Shown: positions 6,653 through 13,430 of the stretch, piece by piece | Position numbering within the stretch: the first letter of the stretch is position 1 | Layout: every line of letters begins with the position of its first letter | Assembly (NCBI GenBank): GCA_964428795.1 | Contig: CAYRZL010000043.1 | Span: 1-22,329 of the forward strand | Source of the DNA: CAYRZL01 sp964428795 | Lineage (GTDB): Bacteria; Bacillota; Clostridia; Lachnospirales; Lachnospiraceae | Direction of reading: 5' to 3' | Length of the DNA stretch: 22,329 bases | Position numbers and translations under genes: made by a program | Notes under the pieces: generated by a model | What the model saw: only the letters and a program-made list of their open reading frames with translations | Told to the model about the DNA's origin: nothing | Databases searched by the model: none

Positions 6653-6780
6653 AAAGGCGTTCTAAAGTTATGGATATTTCGGCACGATGGAAACTATGGG
6701 TATTAGATAACAGACGGTTAGATTCGATGAGAAAATGCATTAGATGTGTTGCGATAATAATTGGACAGGAGGTGGTCTGA

Positions 6781-7458
6781 ATGAAGAACAAAATAATGTT
6801 GAAAATTTCAGTAGATATTGGGATGACTGTGATTTTATTGTTGCTTATGACCTATGAACTAATCGGTCAGGCGGCTCATGAGTGGCTTGGAATGGGGATA
6901 TTTATTTTGTTTATCATTCATCATATTCTAAACAGCAAGTGGAGCCGGAATCTCGGGAAGGGGCAGTATTCACAGCTGCGTATTTTGCAGACAATGCTGG
7001 TTTTTCTGGTTTTGGCTTCGATGATTGGTTCCATGATCAGCGGTATCATTCTGTCACGTCATGTATTTGCTTTTTTTTCCATTAATAGTGGGAGAACTTT
7101 TGGGCGGCTGCTTCATATGCTCTCATCTTATTGGGGGTTTCTACTGATGGCAGTCCATCTTGGCTTCCACTGGAATGTGATGATGAATATGGCAGGAAAA
7201 ATTGTGAATAAACTTTCTGTTATTCGGACACTGCTGCTTCGTATCCTTGGACTGATGATTGCAGCCTATGGCATCCGGGCATTTATAAAACGAGATCTTG
7301 GCAGCTATCTGCTAATGAGAACGGAATTTGTTTTTTTCGATTTTGGGGAACCGTTGCTGTTCTTTTTGTTTGACTATTTATGTATTATGGGGCTGTTTGT
7401 ATGGAGCGGTCACTATTTTACGAAAATTATCAAATGGCACAGTCGCAAGAAAAAATGA
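6781..7458 (+). CDS. DUF4405-type membrane cytochrome b-like protein
   Basis: This 225-residue integral membrane protein starts at ATG 6781 after AGGAGGTGG. About five hydrophobic helices are seen (near 10-28, 36-50, 68-92, 112-132 and 145-165), with a further C-terminal hydrophobic pair near 178-215. Histidines H33, H47, H48, H112, H126 and H130 sit at helix ends in the pattern of DUF4405 proteins, which resemble small diheme cytochrome b561-type modules and have been linked to extracytoplasmic flavin-based electron transfer. Heme binding is inferred. The gene is alone in unit B. The next unit's regulatory box starts on the last base of its stop codon and no terminator is seen, so read-through into unit C is possible. 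Confidence 0.75.
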   Translation: MKNKIMLKISVDIGMTVILLLLMTYELIGQAAHEWLGMGIFILFIIHHILNSKWSRNLGKGQYSQLRILQTMLVFLVLASMIGSMISGIILSRHVFAFFSINSGRTFGRLLHMLSSYWGFLLMAVHLGFHWNVMMNMAGKIVNKLSVIRTLLLRILGLMIAAYGIRAFIKRDLGSYLLMRTEFVFFDFGEPLLFFLFDYLCIMGLFVWSGHYFTKIIKWHSRKKK

Positions 7459-7522
7459 TTAGTTTTCCTTATGGAATAGTTCAGGAACTCGAATTGTTAT
7501 TCATGGGTAAAATCAGTACAAT
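7458..7522 (+). promoter_or_regulatory. LysR-type box and promoter of unit C
   Basis: ATTAGTTTTCCTTAT (7458-7472) differs by one base from the unit A box. It lies 36 bp before -35 TTGTTA (7494-7499), with a 17-bp spacer and -10 TACAAT (7517-7522). Similarity to the unit A site continues through the whole interval to the -35 (about 33 of 40 positions), including AATAGT and CGAATTG. The expected start is near 7529. Confidence 0.8.
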
Positions 7523-7581
7523 AGAAACAGAAACAATCGAAGGAAAGAAGCTGTCATTACAGAGAAGAAGGGAGAATTTTT

Positions 7582-8571
7582 ATGAACATACGTATTTTAG
7601 GAAAAGACCTGAAGGTTTCCGCAATAAGCCTGGGCTGCATGGGAATGACACATGCTTCTGGTGCTCCAGCTGATCCGAAAGAAATGACAAAACTGCTTCA
7701 TGAAGCTGTGGACATGGGATATTTGTATTTTGATACGGCTGAGTGCTATACAGGCATCAATCAGGATGGAACGACTGCATATAACGAAGAACTGGTAGGT
7801 TCTGCGCTGAAGCCTTATCGCCACGATGTTGTAATTGCTTCCAAGTGCGGAGTCCATCACTCTCCGGACGGCCTTGTGATGGACTCCCGCCCGGAAACTA
7901 TCCGGAAATCTGTTGAGGGCAGCTTAAAACGTCTGGATACAGATTATATTGACCTGTATTATCAGCACCGCATAGATCCCGAAGTTCCAGCCGAGGAAGT
8001 GGCGGGGACAATGGCGGAGCTGATAAAGGAAGGAAAAATCCTGCATTGGGGAATTTCAGAGACTGATGAGAGCTATTTACGGAAGGCCCATGCAGTTTGC
8101 CCGGTTACGGCGGTTCAAAACCGTTATTCTATGATGGCGCGTTGGCATGAAAGTATTTTCCCTGTTCTGGAGGAATTACAGGTTGGATATGTGGCGTTCA
8201 GTCCGTTGGCAAATGGTGTGCTCAGCGACCGCTATAATAAGGATTCCAGGTTTGAGGCCGGAACGGATTACCGTAGCTTTATGCCCCAGTTTAAGCCGGA
8301 GGCATATGAGGCCAACAGGGAGTTGTTTGAGCTGATCCGCACACTGGCAGAGGAAAAGGCGGCAACTCCTGCACAGATTTCTCTGGCATGGATGCTCTGC
8401 AAAAAGCCGTATATTGTTCCGATTCCTGGTACACGGAAGCTGGAACGTCTGAGAGAAAATGCAGGTGCGGCGGATATCTCCTTAACGGCACCGGAAGTAC
8501 GCAGGATTGATGAGCGCTTGGATCAAATGCCCATGTCCCAGGTATTCGGTGGTTCCCGTGCTGCAAAGTAA
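7582..8571 (+). CDS. Aldo/keto reductase
   Basis: This 329-residue cytoplasmic NAD(P)H-dependent oxidoreductase is of the YakC/IolS-like AKR type. The N-terminal strand LGKDLKVSAISLGCMGMTHA is characteristic. The catalytic tetrad is D51, Y56, K88 and H129 (FDTAECY, ASKCG, YYQHRIDP). A C-terminal NADP-binding stretch has PIPGTRKLERLREN. The length is normal and the protein appears complete. ATG 7582 follows GGGAG. It is the first gene of unit C, 19 bp before a paralogous AKR. The natural substrate (aldehyde, ketone or sugar-derived carbonyl) cannot be read from sequence. Confidence 0.92.
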   Translation: MNIRILGKDLKVSAISLGCMGMTHASGAPADPKEMTKLLHEAVDMGYLYFDTAECYTGINQDGTTAYNEELVGSALKPYRHDVVIASKCGVHHSPDGLVMDSRPETIRKSVEGSLKRLDTDYIDLYYQHRIDPEVPAEEVAGTMAELIKEGKILHWGISETDESYLRKAHAVCPVTAVQNRYSMMARWHESIFPVLEELQVGYVAFSPLANGVLSDRYNKDSRFEAGTDYRSFMPQFKPEAYEANRELFELIRTLAEEKAATPAQISLAWMLCKKPYIVPIPGTRKLERLRENAGAADISLTAPEVRRIDERLDQMPMSQVFGGSRAAK

Positions 8572-8590
8572 AGGAGGAGGGGGGAAGCAG

Positions 8591-9580
8591 ATGATAAAAA
8601 GAATTCTGGGCAAAGATTTAGAGGTCTCCGCAGTAGGACTTGGCTGCATGGGATTGAGTCAGAGTTATCCACCGTTTCCGGACAAAGGAGAAGCCGTTCG
8701 GTTTCTTCGGCGCGCTGTGGAAATAGGGCAAAACTTTTTTGACACATCTGAAGTATATGCTGTTTATCAAAATGAGGAGCTGGTAGGAGAAGCGCTGGAG
8801 CCGGTCCGCAGGCAGGTGAAGTTTGCAACAAAGTTTGGGTGGAATATCCGGGATGGAAAATGCTGTGGTCTGGACAGCCGTCCGGAAACGATCCGAAAAG
8901 CAGTAGAAGGTTCTTTGCGGCGGCTTCGTACCGATCATATTGATTTATATTATCAACACCGGGTCGATCCGAAGGTTCCCATTGAAGAAGTGGCTGGGAC
9001 GGTCAGAGAGCTGATGGAAGAGGGTAAGGTTCTTCACTGGGGGCTGTCGGAGGCAAGCGAGAGGACTGTCCGCCGTGCACACAATATTTTGCCTGTGACA
9101 GCAGTGCAGAGTGAATATTCTATGTGGTATCGCAGACCGGAGGATGGGATGCTCAATACACTGGAAGAGCTGGGGATTGGTTTTGTACCATTTAGCCCGC
9201 TTGGAAAAGGATTTCTGACAGGCACGGTTAGAAAAAATATGATTTTTACAAAAAACGACATCCGGTATTCAATTCCCCGTTTCAATGATCCGGAAAATCT
9301 CTCAAAGAACCTTGCACTGGCAGAGGCAATCCAGATATTTGCGGAAGAAAGAGAACTGTCCCCCGCACAGGTTGCACTGTCATGGATTTTACATCAAAAG
9401 CCGTGGATTGTTCCGATACCCGGTACAAAATCAGAGGAGCGGCTGATGGAAAACATGAGTGCCGCCTATGTGGATTTGAGCGAAAAGGATTATACAGAGC
9501 TGGATGATATTCTAGCGGCACACCCGATTATCGGGGCGCGGTATTGTGAAGCAACAGAACGTATGACAGACAAATCGTAA
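8591..9580 (+). CDS. Aldo/keto reductase, tandem paralog
   Basis: This second 329-residue AKR has the same layout as its upstream neighbour: LGKDLEVSAVGLGCMGLSQS at the N-terminus, tetrad D51, Y56, K81 and H123 (FDTSEVY, ATKFG, YYQHRVDP), and PIPGTKSEERLMEN near the C-terminus. The two are clearly paralogs but diverged in the substrate loops (about 22-32 and 83-95), so different substrates are likely. The start at ATG 8591 is supported by an AGGAGGAGGGG site at about 8572-8582, and an in-frame ATG at 8507 lies inside the previous gene. It is probably cotranscribed with its neighbours and followed after 14 bp by a cupin gene. Confidence 0.92.
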   Translation: MIKRILGKDLEVSAVGLGCMGLSQSYPPFPDKGEAVRFLRRAVEIGQNFFDTSEVYAVYQNEELVGEALEPVRRQVKFATKFGWNIRDGKCCGLDSRPETIRKAVEGSLRRLRTDHIDLYYQHRVDPKVPIEEVAGTVRELMEEGKVLHWGLSEASERTVRRAHNILPVTAVQSEYSMWYRRPEDGMLNTLEELGIGFVPFSPLGKGFLTGTVRKNMIFTKNDIRYSIPRFNDPENLSKNLALAEAIQIFAEERELSPAQVALSWILHQKPWIVPIPGTKSEERLMENMSAAYVDLSEKDYTELDDILAAHPIIGARYCEATERMTDKS

Positions 9581-9594
9581 AGGAGAGAAAAGCG

Positions 9595-10017
9595 ATGAGT
9601 GAGAACAGATATGAAAATCCAGGTGTATTCCCTATGGGTAAGGAATTGCCGGACCAGTTTGGCAAATATTTTATCGGGCATGCATATTTGCAGCCGCTGA
9701 CCGATAAGGGTGGACCGGTATCCAATGTAACTTTTGAGCCAGGATGCCGGAACAACTGGCATATCCACCATGCAAAAAGTGGTGGCGGACAGATACTTCT
9801 TGTTACTGGCGGAAGAGGCTGGTATCAGACATGGGGCGAACCTGCACAGGAACTGCATCCGGGTGATGTGGTGGTGATTCCGGCAGAAGTGAAGCACTGG
9901 CACGGTGCGGCAGCGGATAGCTGGTTCTCGCATCTGGCGGTTGAAGTAAGTGGTGAAGAAACTTCTGCTGAATGGCTGGAGGCGGTCACAGATGAAAACT
10001 ATAGTAAGCTCGGTTAA
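9595..10017 (+). CDS. Cupin-domain metal-binding protein
   Basis: This 140-residue single-domain cupin has a first motif WHIHHAKSGGGQILLVTGG (about 55-73) and a second motif LHPGDVVVIPAEVKHWHGA (about 88-104). H56, H58, Q66 and H101 are the likely metal ligands, the pattern of the small Mn/Fe cupins that include hydroxynitrile-lyase-like and decarboxylase proteins. Tiny cupins of this kind are often found beside AKR and CMD-family genes, as here. AGGAGAG (9581-9587) lies a suitable distance from ATG 9595. The specific reaction is unknown, and a catalytic or sugar-binding role would both fit. Confidence 0.88.
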   Translation: MSENRYENPGVFPMGKELPDQFGKYFIGHAYLQPLTDKGGPVSNVTFEPGCRNNWHIHHAKSGGGQILLVTGGRGWYQTWGEPAQELHPGDVVVIPAEVKHWHGAAADSWFSHLAVEVSGEETSAEWLEAVTDENYSKLG

Positions 10018-10119
10018 AATTCAAGCAGCATTGTTTGCAAAAATAGATAAGAAGCCGAGCAGGATTTTGGGTGTATCTGGTGAGTCTCCGTTAAAAAATA
10101 AGAAAGGTTGGAATATGAA

Positions 10120-10950
10120 ATGAAAGATGTCATGATTTTAACTGGTGCAGGTCAGATTGGTATGGCGATTGCAAGAAGAATGGGATATGGAATGAAAATC
10201 GTAATAGGCGATAAGAGACTGGAAAATGCACAGGCTATTTCAAGGATTATGAATGATGCGGGCTTTGATACAACACCTGTGGAAATGGATTTGTCCTCCC
10301 GTAAGTCTATTATGAACCTTATTGCGGAAGCAAGAAAATATGGAGAGATTTCCATGTTGGTCAATGCAGCCGGGGTATCGCCCAGTCAGGCGCCGGTGGA
10401 GGCGATTCTGAAGGTGGATCTGTATGGTACGGCTGTTTTGCTGGAGGAGGTTGGCAAAGTGATTAAGGAAGGCGGCGTAGGTGTAACGATCTCCAGTCAA
10501 TCCGGCTGGCGCATGCCTGCTCTGACCGCAGAGGAAGATGAGCTTCTGGCAACCACGCCTGCCGAAGAACTGTTGAATCTTCCCATGTTGCAGCCAACGA
10601 ATATTAGGGATACTCTGCACGCCTATCAAATGGCGAAACGCTGCAATGAAAAGCGTGTAATGGCGGAAGCAGTCAAGTGGGGGAGACGGGGAGCAAGGCT
10701 GAACGCCATAGCACCCGGCATCATTGTTACACCTCTTGCGATTGATGAGTTTAATGGTCCGCGCGGTGATTTCTATAAAAATATGTTTGCCAAATGTCCG
10801 GCTGGCCGTCCGGGTACAGCGGATGAAGTGGCAAATGTAGCAGAACTGCTGATGGGATCTGCTGGTGCATTTATTACAGGCTCAACCATTCTGATTGATG
10901 GCGGTGCTACTGCCAGCTATTATTATGGTCCGCTGAAGCCGGAAAAATAG
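10120..10950 (+). CDS. Short-chain dehydrogenase/reductase (SDR)
   Basis: This 276-residue SDR has a TGAGQIG nucleotide-binding motif (about residues 8-14), NAAG near 83-86, a Ser region VTISSQSG and the catalytic YQMAK near residues 169-173. The C-terminal LNAIAPGIIVTP and ITGSTILIDGG are typical of classical SDRs. A long lid-like insertion (about 132-165, PALTAEEDELLATTPAEELL) between the catalytic Ser and Tyr is longer than usual. ATG 10120 is chosen; a TTG at 10108 would leave no space for a ribosome site, and the likely sites are AGAAAGG (10101-10107) or GGA (10110-10112). It is separated from the cupin by 102 bp without a clear terminator or promoter, so it probably belongs to unit C. 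The substrate is unknown. Confidence 0.88.
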   Translation: MKDVMILTGAGQIGMAIARRMGYGMKIVIGDKRLENAQAISRIMNDAGFDTTPVEMDLSSRKSIMNLIAEARKYGEISMLVNAAGVSPSQAPVEAILKVDLYGTAVLLEEVGKVIKEGGVGVTISSQSGWRMPALTAEEDELLATTPAEELLNLPMLQPTNIRDTLHAYQMAKRCNEKRVMAEAVKWGRRGARLNAIAPGIIVTPLAIDEFNGPRGDFYKNMFAKCPAGRPGTADEVANVAELLMGSAGAFITGSTILIDGGATASYYYGPLKPEK

Positions 10951-11001
10951 AAGCATTTCTGAAAGAAGATAGTTTCAAGAAGAAAGACAGGGAGATGAAA
11001 A

Positions 11002-11205
11002 ATGCTGCGGCAAAAAACAGTTGTAAAAGAAATCTGTTTATGGATTTCCCAGAAAGAAAAGTACCTGTCTTTTGGCAGGAAAGAAGGATATTCAAAGGAA
11101 AACTTCAGCACGAGTGAAGAAATGTGGGTTACAGTACATAATTTGATTATGTTGGGTACAAGGTACAGTAGGGAGGAAAAAGAATGCTTCGAATCGCATT
11201 GGTAG
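11002..11205 (+). CDS. Small hypothetical protein upstream of the two-component genes
   Basis: A 67-residue frame starts at ATG 11002, 7 bases after GGGAG (10990-10994), and overlaps the response regulator start by 22 bp. The segment KYLSFGRKEGYSKENFSTSEEMW has a protein-like pattern, but I cannot assign a family. The last residues read through the response regulator's ribosome site, so the natural C-terminus may have been lost or the frame may be fortuitous. It could be a small regulator of the following kinase system or a remnant. Confidence 0.3.
   Translation: MLRQKTVVKEICLWISQKEKYLSFGRKEGYSKENFSTSEEMWVTVHNLIMLGTRYSREEKECFESHW
11114..11170 (+). promoter_or_regulatory. Possible promoter and repeat cluster before the two-component genes
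   Basis: Two copies of TACAGTA (11130-11136 and 11164-11170, 34 bp apart) flank a perfect inverted repeat CATAAT-TTG-ATTATG (11137-11151). CATAAT could act as -10, with a poor -35 GTGAAG (11114-11119) 17 bp upstream. LytTR regulators usually bind direct repeats and often control their own operon, so autoregulation is conceivable. This is a weak call. Confidence 0.3.
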
Positions 11206-11891
11206 ATGATGATCCTTCGCATTTGCAGCTAATGAAATCTTATGCGGAAAGATACAGCATGCAGGAGCATATTCAGCTTTCCGTCAAAGAGTTTCATAAT
11301 GGCTTAAATTTTGTGGAGGATTATGACGGAAGCTTTGACGTTGTATTTCTGGATATTGAAATGCCTCACCTGGATGGGGTGGAAGCAGCTCATCGAATCA
11401 GGGCGGTGGACCAATCAGTAGGAATTATCTTTGTCACAAACATGGCTCAATATGCAATCCGTGGTTATGAGGTTAACGCGATTGATTTTATAGTGAAACC
11501 TGTACAATATTATGTATTTACCGATAAACTGAAAAAAGCGATACAATTCTCAAAGATCAATACGGAAATAGAAATTGTGATTGATACGGGTGATGCTGTT
11601 ATCAAACTTAGAGCCTCCAGGCTTACTTATATTGAAAAAGATAAAAACTATTTGGTTTACCATACAAAAGATGAATCATTTCGGGTGAGAGGAACCGTAG
11701 CGGATGCAGAAATCGCGTTATGCGGCGAAGGGTTCTCAAAATGTATCAGCGGTTGCTTGGTAAATTTGCGATATGTAACCAGGGCCTCCAAAGATACGGT
11801 ATGGCTTGGAGAGGTACAGTTGCCCATTAGCAGACAGCGGAGAAAGGATTTTAAGGAAGAACTGATGAAATATATGGGAGGAATATATTGA
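11184..11891 (+). CDS. LytTR-family response regulator
   Basis: This 235-residue transcription regulator has an N-terminal receiver domain (about 1-118) with acidic triad D8-D9-D10, phosphoacceptor D57 (FLDIEMP), T85 and K105 (VKP), all intact. A C-terminal LytTR DNA-binding domain (about 132-230) contains YIEKDKNYLVYH, a SFRVRGTVAD-like segment and the final LPISRQRRKDF. Such regulators (AgrA/VirR type) bind direct repeats and control exported or surface functions. GGGAGG precedes ATG 11184. The gene overlaps its cognate kinase by one base (TGATG), so the pair is translationally coupled. The terminator after the kinase separates the pair from the GH3 genes, which are nevertheless the nearest candidate targets. 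Confidence 0.95.
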   Translation: MLRIALVDDDPSHLQLMKSYAERYSMQEHIQLSVKEFHNGLNFVEDYDGSFDVVFLDIEMPHLDGVEAAHRIRAVDQSVGIIFVTNMAQYAIRGYEVNAIDFIVKPVQYYVFTDKLKKAIQFSKINTEIEIVIDTGDAVIKLRASRLTYIEKDKNYLVYHTKDESFRVRGTVADAEIALCGEGFSKCISGCLVNLRYVTRASKDTVWLGEVQLPISRQRRKDFKEELMKYMGGIY

Positions 11892-13198
11892 TGGAAGGAA
11901 TACGTTTTATCTCATGTGTTCGTTTTTCCATGCAGTTGTTAATGGCTGAAGCATTTTTTGTGTTGGCATGGAAAAGAAAAAAGTATTTTCCGGTAAAAAT
12001 TGCGATGGGCCTGGTGGGGTATTTTTTACTGGCCGGACTGGTTTTTCGTATGTTTACCAATATCCCAGGCTATCATCCCGTAGTATATACAGCATATTAT
12101 GGGAGCTTATTCTGTCTCTCTTTAGGGGTAATGTGGATTAGTTTTCAAATTACGGGAAAGGAACTTCTTTTTGCCGGAGTATGCGGATATGCGTCACAGC
12201 ATATTGGCTTTGCAATATCCACCATGATTCAGGAACTGAGTGGCCTGGAGCTGTCTGCTGTATGGGATTTTGTTTTATTTCGATTTTTTCTATATCTTTT
12301 AACGGATATTCTGGTCTACTTTATTTTAGTTAAACGGTACGAGGGGAAAAGCGAACTGAAAGATCGGGATATCCGTATGATACTTTTGGCATTGGTGATA
12401 CTGCTCACGGTTGTATTCCTGAGTGTGCTGGTTGACAGCCGGATATTTCAGAATGAGTCCGGGCTGCTCCGAAACGTATTATGCAAGGTCTATGCGGTTT
12501 TTTGCTGTACTTTATCCATGTTTATCGCTTTCAATCTGTCCAGACAAAATCGGATCCTTCATGAAAATGAGATGATGGAAAATATGCTGCACAGTTTAAA
12601 GGAACAGCAGCAGCTGTCCAGGGAAAATATTAACATTATCAATATCAAGTGCCATGACCTGAAATACAGGATTTCAAAAATTTCCAGAATCGAGGATCTG
12701 GATGATCAGCGGGAGTATATTGAAAGTGTAAAAAATGCAGTAACAATTTATGATAACATTTATCAGACAGGAAATGATGCACTGGATCTGGTATTGACTG
12801 AGAAAAACCTCCTGTGTGATGAACATAATATCAAGCTGAGCAGCATGATTGATGGTGAGTCTTTAAGCTTTATGCATACGACAGATGTGTATGCGCTGTT
12901 TGGAAATCTTTTGGACAATGCGATTGAGTGTGTGATAAAAGAAAAGGACGAAGAAAAAAGGATCATCAGCATACGAATGTCCAGGAAGAGTCAGGGGTAT
13001 CATATCCATATGGATAATTATTGCAATGATAATATTGTTTTTGAGGATGGTCTTCCTGTCACAACAAAAGTGGATAAAGCGTATCATGGTTTTGGAGTAC
13101 GGAGTATCAAATACATTGTTGAAAAATACAAAGGTGATATGTTGATGCAGGTAAAGGAACAGCGCTTTCAGGTGGATATTTTATTCTATTTATCATAA
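11891..13198 (+). CDS. GHKL-domain sensor histidine kinase
   Basis: This 435-residue membrane kinase is of the AgrC-like type. About six transmembrane helices fill residues 5-220. They are followed by a dimerisation helix with the phospho-acceptor motif KCHDLKYRI (H255) and a GHKL ATPase domain with N-box LFGNLLDNAIE (about 337-347) and G-box HGFGVRSIKYIVEKY. There is no separate extracellular sensor domain, so the signal is probably sensed in or at the membrane, as with peptide-sensing kinases; the ligand is unknown. The start is ATG 11891, overlapping the regulator stop codon as TGATG. No peptide precursor gene is obvious nearby. Confidence 0.93.
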   Translation: MEGIRFISCVRFSMQLLMAEAFFVLAWKRKKYFPVKIAMGLVGYFLLAGLVFRMFTNIPGYHPVVYTAYYGSLFCLSLGVMWISFQITGKELLFAGVCGYASQHIGFAISTMIQELSGLELSAVWDFVLFRFFLYLLTDILVYFILVKRYEGKSELKDRDIRMILLALVILLTVVFLSVLVDSRIFQNESGLLRNVLCKVYAVFCCTLSMFIAFNLSRQNRILHENEMMENMLHSLKEQQQLSRENINIINIKCHDLKYRISKISRIEDLDDQREYIESVKNAVTIYDNIYQTGNDALDLVLTEKNLLCDEHNIKLSSMIDGESLSFMHTTDVYALFGNLLDNAIECVIKEKDEEKRIISIRMSRKSQGYHIHMDNYCNDNIVFEDGLPVTTKVDKAYHGFGVRSIKYIVEKYKGDMLMQVKEQRFQVDILFYLS

Positions 13199-13244
13199 AT
13201 GAAATTCTAATGTATTTATCAGCTATAATAGCTTTGTAAGATAT

Positions 13245-13271
13245 AGCAGCGCTTTCGGGCGCTGCTTTTTT
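13245..13271 (+). terminator. Rho-independent terminator after the histidine kinase
   Basis: AGCAGCGC (13245-13252) pairs perfectly with GCGCTGCT (13259-13266) around a TTTCGG loop and runs into a T6 tract (13266-13271). It ends the regulator-kinase operon. Confidence 0.9.
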
Positions 13272-13303
13272 CTGCCGTGAAGATGTGAAGAGCACATGTT
13301 GGC

Positions 13304-13430
13304 TTGAAGTCAAGTGGAATACCATTTATACCACAGAAATAACCAAATACACCAGAAAAAATTTTTTTTCCTTTTCCATGGTATTGTTTTTATATAAAAA
13401 GCAAGACCCAATATGAAGGAGGAAAAAAAT
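13304..13430 (+). promoter_or_regulatory. Probable promoter/leader of the GH3 operon
   Basis: TTGAAG (13304-13309) and TATACC (13327-13332) are spaced by 17 bp and could be a moderate promoter. AATACCAT (13318-13325) and ATGGTATT (13378-13385) form an 8-bp inverted repeat 52 bp apart that covers this -10 region and a long A/T tract (about 13354-13369). A more AT-rich alternative -10 lies near 13391. No LysR-type box of the kind found at the redox units is present. Confidence 0.35.

Noticed and set aside
6670..6780. A 36-codon frame in the unit B leader ending right before the DUF4405 start
   Set aside because: Its ribosome site is poor and the sequence shows no recognisable family; a leader peptide cannot be excluded but is not supported.
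9490..9933. A 147-codon minus-strand frame opposite the cupin gene
   Set aside because: It is antisense to a well-supported cupin and carries no domain or start signal.
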